A DNA stretch of 54,151 nt, from assembly GCA_022779345.1 (NCBI GenBank), contig JALFTG010000023.1:1-54151 (forward strand), written 5' to 3'. Position 1 is the stretch's first letter; the number at the start of each line of letters is the position of its first letter. Source of the stretch: Oscillospiraceae bacterium (GTDB lineage Bacteria > Bacillota > Clostridia > Oscillospirales > Oscillospiraceae). The notes below the pieces were generated by a model. That model was not told where the DNA came from. It worked only from the letters and a program-made list of their open reading frames with translations, and did no database searches. The position numbers and the translations under genes are program-made. Positions 46,423 through 54,151 of the stretch are shown piece by piece.

Positions 46423-46517
46423 CAGTCATTTGAATCTGTCGGTTCAAATGAGAATTTGCGGCCATTCCATGCACGGGCTGAAGCCCGCACACGCCATTGG
46501 CCGGGCAGTGTTTTTTA
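46423..46517 (-). repeat. Dispersed structured repeat, copy 2
   Basis: TAAAAAACACTGCCCGGCCAATGGCGTGTGCGGGCTTCAGCCCGTGCATGGAATGGCCGCAAATTCTCATTTGAACCGACAGATTCAAATGACTG. Confidence 0.85.
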
Positions 46518-46529
46518 CAAAATCGTAAT

Positions 46530-47741
46530 TTACAGCATTCTGGTAATTCTGCGGATGGCTTCTTTGGTATTTTCCGGATCGCCGAAGCCGGTGAGACGGA
46601 TATAGCCTTCGCCGCTGGGACCGAAGCCGGCGCCGGGGGTGGTGACCACATTGCCCTCCTGGAGCAGGCGGTCAAAGAAGTCCCAGGAGCCCATGCCGTC
46701 CGGCGTGGCGGCCCAGACATAGGGGGAGTTCACGCCGCCGTACACCGTCAGGCCCGCTTTGGCCAGGCCCTCCCGGATGATGGCCGCATTGTTCAGGTAG
46801 TAGTCGATGGTCTCCCGCACTTCCTGCTGGCCCTCGGGGGTATAGATGGCCTCGGCACCCCGCTGGATCATGTAGGGGCAGCCGTTGTACTTGGTGGACT
46901 GGCGGCGCAGCCACAGCTCAGCCAGGGACACGCCGTTCACCTTCAGTTCTTTGGGGATGATGGTGTAGGCGCAGCGGGTGCCGGTGAAGCCGGCGGTCTT
47001 GGAATAGCTGCGGAACTCAATGGCGCAGGTCCGGGCGCCGGGCACTTCATAGATGCTGTGAGGAATTTCCGGGTCCCGGATGAAGGCCTCATAGGCGGAG
47101 TCGTACAGGATCACGCTGCCGTGCTCATTGGCATAGTCCACCCACAGCTTCAGCTGGTCTTTGGTGGCGGCCATGCCGGTGGGGTTGTTGGGGAAGCACA
47201 GATAGATCAGATCCGGCACCCGCTCCGGCAGGGCCGGGACAAACCCGTTTTCCGCCGTGCAGGGCATATAGACGATGTTGGTCCACTTCTCCCCGTCATA
47301 CTCCCCGGCCCGGCCGGCCATGGCGTTGGCGTCCACATACACCGGGTACACCGGGTCGCACACCGCCACCACATTGTTGACGGAGAAGATGTCCCCAATG
47401 TTCCCGCAGTCGCTTTTGGCGCCGTCGGACACGAAGATCTCCTCCCGGCTCATGGTCACACCCCGGGCGGCATAGTCGTGCTGCACAATGGCGTCCCGGA
47501 GGAAGTCATAGCCCTCATAGGGGCCGTAGCCCATGAAGGTATCGGCGCTGCCCATCTCGTCCACGGCCTTGTGCATGGCCCGGATCACGGAGGGCGCCAG
47601 GGGGCGGGTCACATCGCCGATGCCCATTTTAATCAGCTTTTTATCGGGGTTTGCCGCCTGATAAGCCGCGGTGCGCCGGGCGATCTCGGCGAACAGGTAG
47701 CTGCCGGGGAGCTTCTGAAAATTCTGATTGATCTCTGCCAT
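46530..47741 (-). CDS. dapL: LL-diaminopimelate aminotransferase
   Basis: [50 protein letters not shown]...[22 protein letters not shown]. Confidence 0.98.
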   Translation of the reverse strand: MAEINQNFQKLPGSYLFAEIARRTAAYQAANPDKKLIKMGIGDVTRPLAPSVIRAMHKAVDEMGSADTFMGYGPYEGYDFLRDAIVQHDYAARGVTMSREEIFVSDGAKSDCGNIGDIFSVNNVVAVCDPVYPVYVDANAMAGRAGEYDGEKWTNIVYMPCTAENGFVPALPERVPDLIYLCFPNNPTGMAATKDQLKLWVDYANEHGSVILYDSAYEAFIRDPEIPHSIYEVPGARTCAIEFRSYSKTAGFTGTRCAYTIIPKELKVNGVSLAELWLRRQSTKYNGCPYMIQRGAEAIYTPEGQQEVRETIDYYLNNAAIIREGLAKAGLTVYGGVNSPYVWAATPDGMGSWDFFDRLLQEGNVVTTPGAGFGPSGEGYIRLTGFGDPENTKEAIRRITRML

Positions 47742-47775
47742 AGTCGTTCCTCTTTATCTGATGGTATGGTTTCTG

Positions 47776-48609
47776 TTATTCGTCAAAGGTGCCGTCGAAC
47801 ACTTTCACGGCGGGACCGGTCATGTAGATCAGGTTCTCCGCCCGGTTCCACTCGATCTCCAGTTCGCCGCCCCGGAGGAGCATCTTCACCCTGGCAGCGG
47901 ACTTGCCGCAGACCACGGCCGCCGCCAGAGAGGCGCTGGAGCCGGTGCCGCAGGCCAGCGTCTCGCCGCTGCCCCGCTCCCAGACCCGCATCTTCAGGGT
48001 GTGCTCATCCACCACCTGCACGAACTCCGTGTTCACCCGCTCGGGGAACATGGGGTGGTTTTCAAAGGCGGGGCCGATCTCTTCCAGATTCAGCCAGTCC
48101 ACATTGTCTACGAACACCACGGCGTGGGGGTTGCCCATGGACACGGCGGTCACATCCCAGCGCTTGCCGCAGACCTCAATGGGGCGCATGATGAAGTTCT
48201 CCCCCTCGGCCTTCATGGGGATCTGGGCGGGGCGGAACTCGGGAGAGCCCATGCACACCCGGACCGTGGAAACCTTGCCGTCTTCCACCTGCAGCTGCAG
48301 GGTCTTGACGCCGCTGCCGGTCTCCACCGTCAGCTCGGTCTTGTCGGTCATGCCGTTGTCATACACATATTTCGCCACGCAGCGGATGCCGTTGCCGCAC
48401 ATCTTGCCGTGGGAACCGTCGGCGTTGTACATATCCATTTTGAAATCCGCCACATCGGACCGGTCGATGCAGATCAGGCCGTCGCCGCCGATACCGAAGT
48501 GCCGGTCGGAAATCTTTCTGGCCAGCGCCGGACGGTCCTCCACATTCTCGGCAAAGCAGTTGACATAAATATAGTCGTTGCCGCAGCCCTGCATTTTGGT
48601 AAACTTCAT
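47776..48609 (-). CDS. dapF: Diaminopimelate epimerase
   Basis: MKFTKMQGCGNDYIYVNCFAE...MYNADGSHGKMCGNGIRCVAKYVYD...ACGTGSSASLAAAV. Confidence 0.98.
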   Translation of the reverse strand: MKFTKMQGCGNDYIYVNCFAENVEDRPALARKISDRHFGIGGDGLICIDRSDVADFKMDMYNADGSHGKMCGNGIRCVAKYVYDNGMTDKTELTVETGSGVKTLQLQVEDGKVSTVRVCMGSPEFRPAQIPMKAEGENFIMRPIEVCGKRWDVTAVSMGNPHAVVFVDNVDWLNLEEIGPAFENHPMFPERVNTEFVQVVDEHTLKMRVWERGSGETLACGTGSSASLAAAVVCGKSAARVKMLLRGGELEIEWNRAENLIYMTGPAVKVFDGTFDE

Positions 48610-48699
48610 AATCTTACCTCCGTTGTTGGGTTTGTCTGTATTTTTATTCCGGTTTCCGGGAAAAATCATCTGTAAAATTTCTGCAAAAAGGAGCGCGCC

Positions 48700-49380
48700 A
48701 TGGCGATCATCATTTGCCGTACATTCATTATATATATCGCGCTGCTGGTGTCAATGCGTTTTATGGGGAAGCGGCAGCTGGGAGAACTGGAAGTTTCCGA
48801 GCTGGTGGTTGCCGTCATGGTGGCGGATGTGGCCGCCATGCCCCTGCAGGATATCGGCATCCCCATGCTCAACGGGCTCATCCCGGTGGTGCTGCTGTTC
48901 TGTTTTGAGATTCTGGTCACCGGGGCCGTGACGAAAAGCATCCGCTTCCGCACGCTGCTGTGTGGCAAGCCCAGCATTCTCGTGGCGGACGGGAAAATCG
49001 ATCAGGTCCAGATGCGGAAAAACCGCTTCACCCTGGACGAACTGTTTGAGGAGCTGCGCCAGCAGGGGGTGACGGATCTGTCCACCATCGAGCGGGCCGT
49101 GCTGGAGACCGGGGGAAATCTGAATGTGGTCCTCTTCCCTGCCCAGCAGCCGCCCACCTGCGCCCAGCTGGGAATCGAGGTGCCGCCTGCCGGATATCCC
49201 ACCATCCTCATCAACGACGGCCGGGTTCTGTCCCGGAACCTGCGGGTGATGGGGCTGGACGAGAGCTGGCTGGCCCAGACCCTCCGGGACCGGGGGATGG
49301 ACGATCCGGCGGATGTGTATCTCATGACCATTGATGGAGCCGGGACAGTGTGTCTGGCGGAAATGGAGCGGCAGGGATGA
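48700..49380 (+). CDS. DUF421 (YetF-like) membrane protein
   Basis: AIIICRTFIIYIALLVSMRFMGKRQLGELEVSELVVAVMVADVAAMPLQDIGIPMLNGLIP. Confidence 0.95.
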   Translation: MAIIICRTFIIYIALLVSMRFMGKRQLGELEVSELVVAVMVADVAAMPLQDIGIPMLNGLIPVVLLFCFEILVTGAVTKSIRFRTLLCGKPSILVADGKIDQVQMRKNRFTLDELFEELRQQGVTDLSTIERAVLETGGNLNVVLFPAQQPPTCAQLGIEVPPAGYPTILINDGRVLSRNLRVMGLDESWLAQTLRDRGMDDPADVYLMTIDGAGTVCLAEMERQG

Positions 49381-49757
49381 AAAAGGAAGTGTGCGCCGCC
49401 GGAATCATTCTGTGCCTGATCGCCGGGGCCGTGTGGAATGTGTATCATCTGGAGAACCTGGCCGGGCGGATGACAGAGCATATCCGGGCCGCTGAGACCG
49501 CCGAAGCGGAGGGCCGCTCCCTCCGGGCGGAGCAGGAACTGCGTCTGGCCCTGGAGATCTGGCTGGACGCGGACGGGTACACCCACATCTTCATCCGCCA
49601 TGCGGAGATCGACTCCACCTCCGACGCCTTTTATGAGGCCCTCACCGCCCTCTCCGACGGGGACATGGAGGAATTCCATGCCGCCTGCGAAAAGCTGCAG
49701 TATCACATTGACAGCATCGTCTCCATGGAGCACATCACGCCCCGGAGCGTGTTATGA
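49377..49757 (+). CDS. DUF4363 family protein
   Basis: [47 protein letters not shown]...; overlaps DUF421 stop. Confidence 0.8.
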   Translation: MKKEVCAAGIILCLIAGAVWNVYHLENLAGRMTEHIRAAETAEAEGRSLRAEQELRLALEIWLDADGYTHIFIRHAEIDSTSDAFYEALTALSDGDMEEFHAACEKLQYHIDSIVSMEHITPRSVL

Positions 49758-50222
49758 CTGAGCGCCGTTGCGGTCGCTGAGGAGTTTGGTCAGCTCCTCC
49801 ATGAAGGTGTTGATGTCCTTGAACTGGCGGTAGACCGAGGCAAAACGCACATAGGCCACCTCATCCAGATCCTTCAGCCGGTCCATGACCATGTTGCCCA
49901 CAGCCTCGGAGCTGATCTCGTGGTCCAGTTTGCCCATGAGCTCCTGCTCGATGTCATCGGCGATGCGCTCGATCTCCTGCAGGCCCACGGGGCGCTTCTC
50001 ACAGGCCCGGAGCATACCGTTGATCAGTTTGATCTTGTCAAAGGTCTGGCGGCTTCCGTCCCGCTTCACCACCACCAGGGGCATACGCTCAACGGTCTCA
50101 TAGGTGGTGAACCGCTTCTGACAGCCCAGGCACTCTCTTCTTCTGCGGATGGACGCCCCTTCATCGGCGGGGCGGGAGTCAATGACTTTGCTTTCCGAAT
50201 AGCCGCAAAACGGGCACTTCAT
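49752..50222 (-). CDS. nrdR: Transcriptional repressor NrdR
   Basis: [42 protein letters not shown]. Confidence 0.99.
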   Translation of the reverse strand: MKCPFCGYSESKVIDSRPADEGASIRRRRECLGCQKRFTTYETVERMPLVVVKRDGSRQTFDKIKLINGMLRACEKRPVGLQEIERIADDIEQELMGKLDHEISSEAVGNMVMDRLKDLDEVAYVRFASVYRQFKDINTFMEELTKLLSDRNGAQS

Positions 50223-50329
50223 AAGCTTTGGCCTCCTTCAATGTCTGCAAAACGGGCTTTTCTTTTATAATCAGTTGATTTTACCATACTTTCTCCGGCG
50301 GCACAATATTCTGTGAAAAAAAATCAGAA

Positions 50330-50364
50330 AATCGGGAACCCAGGGCATCCCTGTTTTCCCGATT
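50330..50364. terminator. Long nested hairpin
   Basis: AATCGGGAA-cc-CAGGGCATCCCTG-tt-TTCCCGATT. Confidence 0.5.
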
Positions 50365-50421
50365 CTTTCCGGTTGTGTTCCGCCTCCCGGCAGGGTACAA
50401 TGGCCCGGAGGTGGTTTTTTC

Positions 50422-50676
50422 ATGGTTGCATCCGCAAAGCGGCTGCTGGACAGGATCGTGTCCATGCAGCAGCTGCCCTGGGACATCTGGATGGGGTCGC
50501 TGATTCTGTCCTGCGTGCTGGTGTTCTGCGCGTTTCTCCTGATGCTGGAGGAGCCGTCCGGCCTGTCCGGAAAATACGATACATACCGGTGCGTGTGGGA
50601 ACTGGTGCGGCTGCCCCAGCTGGTATTGCTGCTGGGTATTCTGGCCAGCGTGTGCGCGGAGGATTACATACTCTGA
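50422..50676 (+). CDS. Small membrane protein, unknown function
   Basis: MVASAKRLLDRIVSMQQLPWDIWMGSLILSCVLVFCAFLLML...; RBS GGAGGTGG, TACAAT -10-like upstream. Confidence 0.65.
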   Translation: MVASAKRLLDRIVSMQQLPWDIWMGSLILSCVLVFCAFLLMLEEPSGLSGKYDTYRCVWELVRLPQLVLLLGILASVCAEDYIL

Positions 50677-51254
50677 CACAGCGCTTCCAGCGCTTCCCGG
50701 GTGGTCAGGATGTTGAGCACATCCAGCAGGGCGTTGGGGGACAGATGCTCCGGCAGATCCATGCGCCGGAGCAGTTCCTGCCGCTTTTCCGCGCTGCCCG
50801 GGCGGCCGGACAGGCCCAGGGCGTAGAGATCCGCCTTGGTGATGTCCCCGGCCCCGGCAGTGCTTTCCCCGTCCAGGGTGGCGCCGGAGCGGCGCAGGGC
50901 CTGGATCAGGACTTCCCGGTCCATGCCCTCCACGCCCAGCTTCCCCTCTTTGGATCGGGTGCGCTTGCGCCTTTCCTTGCCGGCCACATCCGGGATGTAG
51001 GCGTGCTTCACCAGAGCCGGGTCCAGACTGCTTTTCAGCTTGCTGCGGATCACGAAGCCCGCCCCGTCGGAGTCCGTCAGGATGACCACGCCCCGCTTCT
51101 GGGCCAGACGGCGGATCAGGTCCAGTTTTTCCGAATCGTTGAAGATTCCGAAGCCCTCCGTGGTAACGATGGTGGCGTCAAACACCTGCTTCAGGGTGTT
51201 CAGGTCATATCTGCCCTCCACCACCAGAACTTCCGATACTTTGATCTTTTCCAT
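50664..51254 (-). CDS. Toprim domain protein, RNase M5-like (DUF4093)
   Basis: MEKIKVSEVLVVEGRYDLNTLKQVFDATIVTTEGFGIFNDSEKLDLIRRLAQKRGVVILTDSDGAGFVIRSKLKS. Confidence 0.88.
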   Translation of the reverse strand: MEKIKVSEVLVVEGRYDLNTLKQVFDATIVTTEGFGIFNDSEKLDLIRRLAQKRGVVILTDSDGAGFVIRSKLKSSLDPALVKHAYIPDVAGKERRKRTRSKEGKLGVEGMDREVLIQALRRSGATLDGESTAGAGDITKADLYALGLSGRPGSAEKRQELLRRMDLPEHLSPNALLDVLNILTTREALEALCQSM

Positions 51255-51262
51255 AACCGTCC

Positions 51263-52300
51263 TCATCCGTCGAAGGCCAGCTTCACCAGCAGCTCTTTCA
51301 GCAGGTCCTCATCCTCCGCGCCGCTGCTTTTCATGGCAAAGTCCGTCTCCGCACACAGCTCCACCGCCCGCTCCAGCCGGGAGATGGAGAATTTTTTTGC
51401 GTTGTTCTGGAGCTTTTTCACCAGAAAGTCAAGACGCACCCCGGTCACCGCCGTGATATATGCCCTGTCCCGGCGCTCCACCTCTGCCAGCTTGGCGGCA
51501 TAGATGTTCCTCATCTGGTTGCCGATCATGGCCAGGAGCATGATCGGCTCTGTATCCTTCCGGCCCAGCAGCTCCCCCATCACCCGGGCGGCGCCGTCAT
51601 AATTCCGGGCCGCCAGCTGGTCGGACAGCTCAAACACCGCCGTCTCCGCGGATTTGGAGGCCACGGCGTTGATGTCCGCTTTCGTAATGCTCTGGCCGGG
51701 GGCGTAGGCCGCCACCTTCTCGATCTCCGGAATCAGCTGCTGCATGAGGCGGCCGGAGTAGTTCACCAGATACTCCGCCGTGTCCGGGTCGATGGCCTTG
51801 TCGTGGGCGGCGAAGCGTTTTCGCACCCATTTCACGATGCTGGTCTGGGGCTGCTCGGTGAATTCCACATCCCGGCCGTATTTTCTGACGGCCTTGATCA
51901 GCTTTTTCCGGCCGTCCGGCTCATAGCCCGCGTCCTGCACGAACACCACCGTGCAGTAATCCGGGATGTCGGACAGCTGCTTCACCAGCTTGTCCGCCTC
52001 ACGCTCGTTCTGCCGGTTCAGATCCACCCCCCGGACCTCCACGAAGGTCCGCTCCGTGAGAAAAGGCAGGGCGTCCACCGCGTCCTCAAAGGCCCGGGCG
52101 CTGAAGCCGTCGGGGTTCAGCCGCTTGTAGCTGAAATCGTCCTCCCCGTCCGGCAGACAGGTCTTTTTCAGCAGGGTCACGAAGTCCTCCCGCAGATATT
52201 CCTCCGGTCCGTACAGGAGATAGACCCGCTGGGGACCGGCGTCCTTCAGTTCCTTTTTCAGTTTTCCGTAATCAAGTGTTTCCTTCTTCGCCATCGTCAT
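51263..52300 (-). CDS. holA: DNA polymerase III subunit delta
   Basis: RVYLLYGPEEYLREDFVTLLKK...; HolA N-terminus and typical length. Confidence 0.94.
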   Translation of the reverse strand: MTMAKKETLDYGKLKKELKDAGPQRVYLLYGPEEYLREDFVTLLKKTCLPDGEDDFSYKRLNPDGFSARAFEDAVDALPFLTERTFVEVRGVDLNRQNEREADKLVKQLSDIPDYCTVVFVQDAGYEPDGRKKLIKAVRKYGRDVEFTEQPQTSIVKWVRKRFAAHDKAIDPDTAEYLVNYSGRLMQQLIPEIEKVAAYAPGQSITKADINAVASKSAETAVFELSDQLAARNYDGAARVMGELLGRKDTEPIMLLAMIGNQMRNIYAAKLAEVERRDRAYITAVTGVRLDFLVKKLQNNAKKFSISRLERAVELCAETDFAMKSSGAEDEDLLKELLVKLAFDG

Positions 52301-54151
52301 CCAGCCTCAGTTCAATATCGCCAAAGGTATCTGTCCGGTATACTACCACATTTTCCGCCGCGAGTCTATCCAGAGTTTCCGCCGCCGGGTGACCGTAGGG
52401 ATTATAGCCCACGGAGATCACCGCCTGCTCCGGGGAAAAGGTCTCCAGCAGGAGGCGGCTCGTGGAGGTACCGGCACCGTGGTGTCCCGCCACCAGAATG
52501 TCCCCGTCGGGGAGCACATAGGATCGCACCAGCCACTTCTCCGCCGTCTCGTCCGCGTCCCCGGTGATGAGCACCGAGGCATCTCCCAGCTCTGCCCGGA
52601 GGATCAGGCCCTGATTTTCCCCTTTGTAGGGCGGCACATATGCAGACAGGCTGATGTTTCCCACGGACACATCGCAGGTCTCGCTGACGGAATACACCTG
52701 CGTACCGTGGCGCTCCGCCGCGGCGAGGATATCCGCCAGGAACCCGTCCTCATCGTCGGCGCAGTCCGGCAGCAGGAGGCGGTCCACATCCACCCGGGTC
52801 ATAAGCCGGGTCACCCCGTTCACATGGTCGGCATGGAGATGGGTCAGCACCAGCAGGTCCACCTGCTCCCGCCGGCGGCCCAGAAGAAAGGCGGCGGTGT
52901 CATCCCCGGACCATGCACTGTCGCCGCCGCAGTCGATGACCACGGTGGTGCCCTCCCGGAGGAGCACGATGCTCTGTCCCTGCCCCACATCCACGGCGGC
53001 CAGTTCCGTGGTGTTGTCATAGCGCACATCCGTGCCGATCAGCAGCAGGCTCAGGACACTGACGGACAGGCACACCGGGAAGAACGGGCGGTAGGGCTGA
53101 TCGCCCCGGCGCAGGTATGTGATCAGAAACAGGACATAGCTCCCCGCCAGCCACCAGACCAGGTGGTTGCCGGACAGATACAGCGCACTATAGGGCAGGG
53201 CCGCAATCACTGCCGACACCCGGAGGATGATTTCCACGGGGACAGACAGGATCGTGCCCAAGGCCGGAGCGAGGGCCGGGAATACCGTGCCCAGCACGCA
53301 GGCCAGAAATCCGCCGATGAAGCACGCGGGCACCAGCCACAAGGTCAGAAGATTGGTCAGCACCCCGTACAGCGGCACATAGCCGAACCATGCCGCCGAC
53401 AATGGCAGGGAGAACACGGTGGCACCCACGCTGGCGGACACGGAGGCTGTGATGAGCCGGGCCAGCCGGGCCGGGAACCGGGGCAGTTTCCGGAAGTCCG
53501 ATGCCAGCCGCTCTGCCAGCCGTGGCGTGAGCAGGAGCAGTCCCGCCATGGCGGCGAAGCTGAGCTGGAGGCTGGCCGAACCGATGGAACAGGGGTTCCA
53601 GACCAGAAGCAGCAATAAGGCGAAGGACAGCGAGGTCACTCCATCCGCCTCCCGGCGCAGGGCCGGGGCCAGCAGGAACAGGCTCTCCATCAGCCCCGCC
53701 CGGAGCACCGACGGAGACAGGCCCGTCATCACCGCAAAGAAGGCAATCAGCAGGATACAAATCCACAGTCCCCGTCGGGTGCCAGTGAGCATGGTCACTG
53801 CCGTGACCAGAAAGGCCACATGCATACCGGACACGGCCATCACATGGAGAATGCCCGCCTGCGACAGGTCGGCATACACCTCCGGGTCGTCATATACATC
53901 CACCTTGTCCCCGGTGATCAGGGCCTTGACGAACAGGGCCGTCCGCTCCGGAAACAGGGTATCGCAGGCATTCTGCAGGAACCGGGACACATAGGCCGGG
54001 ACATACAGGTACCATCCGCTCCACTTCCCGGTGACGGTCACGGCGCCGGTGAAAGAGCCCCGGAGAGTGATGCCTTTGGACAGGAAGGTACTGGTGCTCT
54101 CCCCGCCGGCGGTGGCGGCGGAGATGAGGCGGACCTCACCGGTGATCTCGT
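52272..54151 (-). CDS. comEC: ComEC/Rec2 family competence protein, N-terminus beyond window
   Basis: GILHVMAVSGMHVAFLV...; C-terminal MBL domain LTHLHADHVNG...VAGHHGAGTS; frame open to the window edge beyond the GTG at 54041. Confidence 0.96.
   Translation of the reverse strand, partial: EITGEVRLISAATAGGESTSTFLSKGITLRGSFTGAVTVTGKWSGWYLYVPAYVSRFLQNACDTLFPERTALFVKALITGDKVDVYDDPEVYADLSQAGILHVMAVSGMHVAFLVTAVTMLTGTRRGLWICILLIAFFAVMTGLSPSVLRAGLMESLFLLAPALRREADGVTSLSFALLLLLVWNPCSIGSASLQLSFAAMAGLLLLTPRLAERLASDFRKLPRFPARLARLITASVSASVGATVFSLPLSAAWFGYVPLYGVLTNLLTLWLVPACFIGGFLACVLGTVFPALAPALGTILSVPVEIILRVSAVIAALPYSALYLSGNHLVWWLAGSYVLFLITYLRRGDQPYRPFFPVCLSVSVLSLLLIGTDVRYDNTTELAAVDVGQGQSIVLLREGTTVVIDCGGDSAWSGDDTAAFLLGRRREQVDLLVLTHLHADHVNGVTRLMTRVDVDRLLLPDCADDEDGFLADILAAAERHGTQVYSVSETCDVSVGNISLSAYVPPYKGENQGLILRAELGDASVLITGDADETAEKWLVRSYVLPDGDILVAGHHGAGTSTSRLLLETFSPEQAVISVGYNPYGHPAAETLDRLAAENVVVYRTDTFGDIELRLDDDGEEGNT

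Noticed and set aside
52272-52860. C-terminal MBL domain as a separate third MBL gene
   Set aside because: Continuous in frame with the ComEC membrane domain; standard ComEC/Rec2 architecture.

Overview
54 kb of a GC-rich chromosome from a spore-forming, anaerobic-type Clostridia (Oscillospiraceae-like; taxonomic placement is inference). Most of it is ordinary housekeeping and metabolic sequence: uvrA-family ATPase (partial), malic enzyme plus two-subunit fumarase, rpsB-tsf, an amino-acid-type ABC transporter operon with two metallo-beta-lactamase-fold (MBL) genes, trkHA, mgtE, spoIIE, HU, mazG, a spoVB-like flippase, gap, mltG, cstA, tRNA-Gly(CCC), glmM, dapL-dapF, nrdR, holA, comEC (partial). 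No CRISPR array, prophage, transposase or classical defence island was seen. The most interesting items are: (i) a riboswitch-like leader with mutually exclusive terminator and antiterminator upstream of the ABC/MBL operon; (ii) tandem MBL-fold paralogs, one of which has lost most metal ligands; (iii) a two-copy dispersed structured repeat whose second hairpin differs in sequence but stays paired; (iv) a yjdF-type riboswitch in front of a YjdF gene with an SD-complementary segment; (v) three single-base apparent frameshifts in otherwise recognisable small genes, plus a 46-codon GNAT acetyltransferase remnant; (vi) small genes missed by the ORF track (27-aa TM peptide, 41-aa Cys-rich protein); (vii) a soluble histidine-kinase-like protein apparently lacking the H-box His, behind a perfect 0A-box-like site. 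All calls are from reading the sequence; no database or folding search was run.
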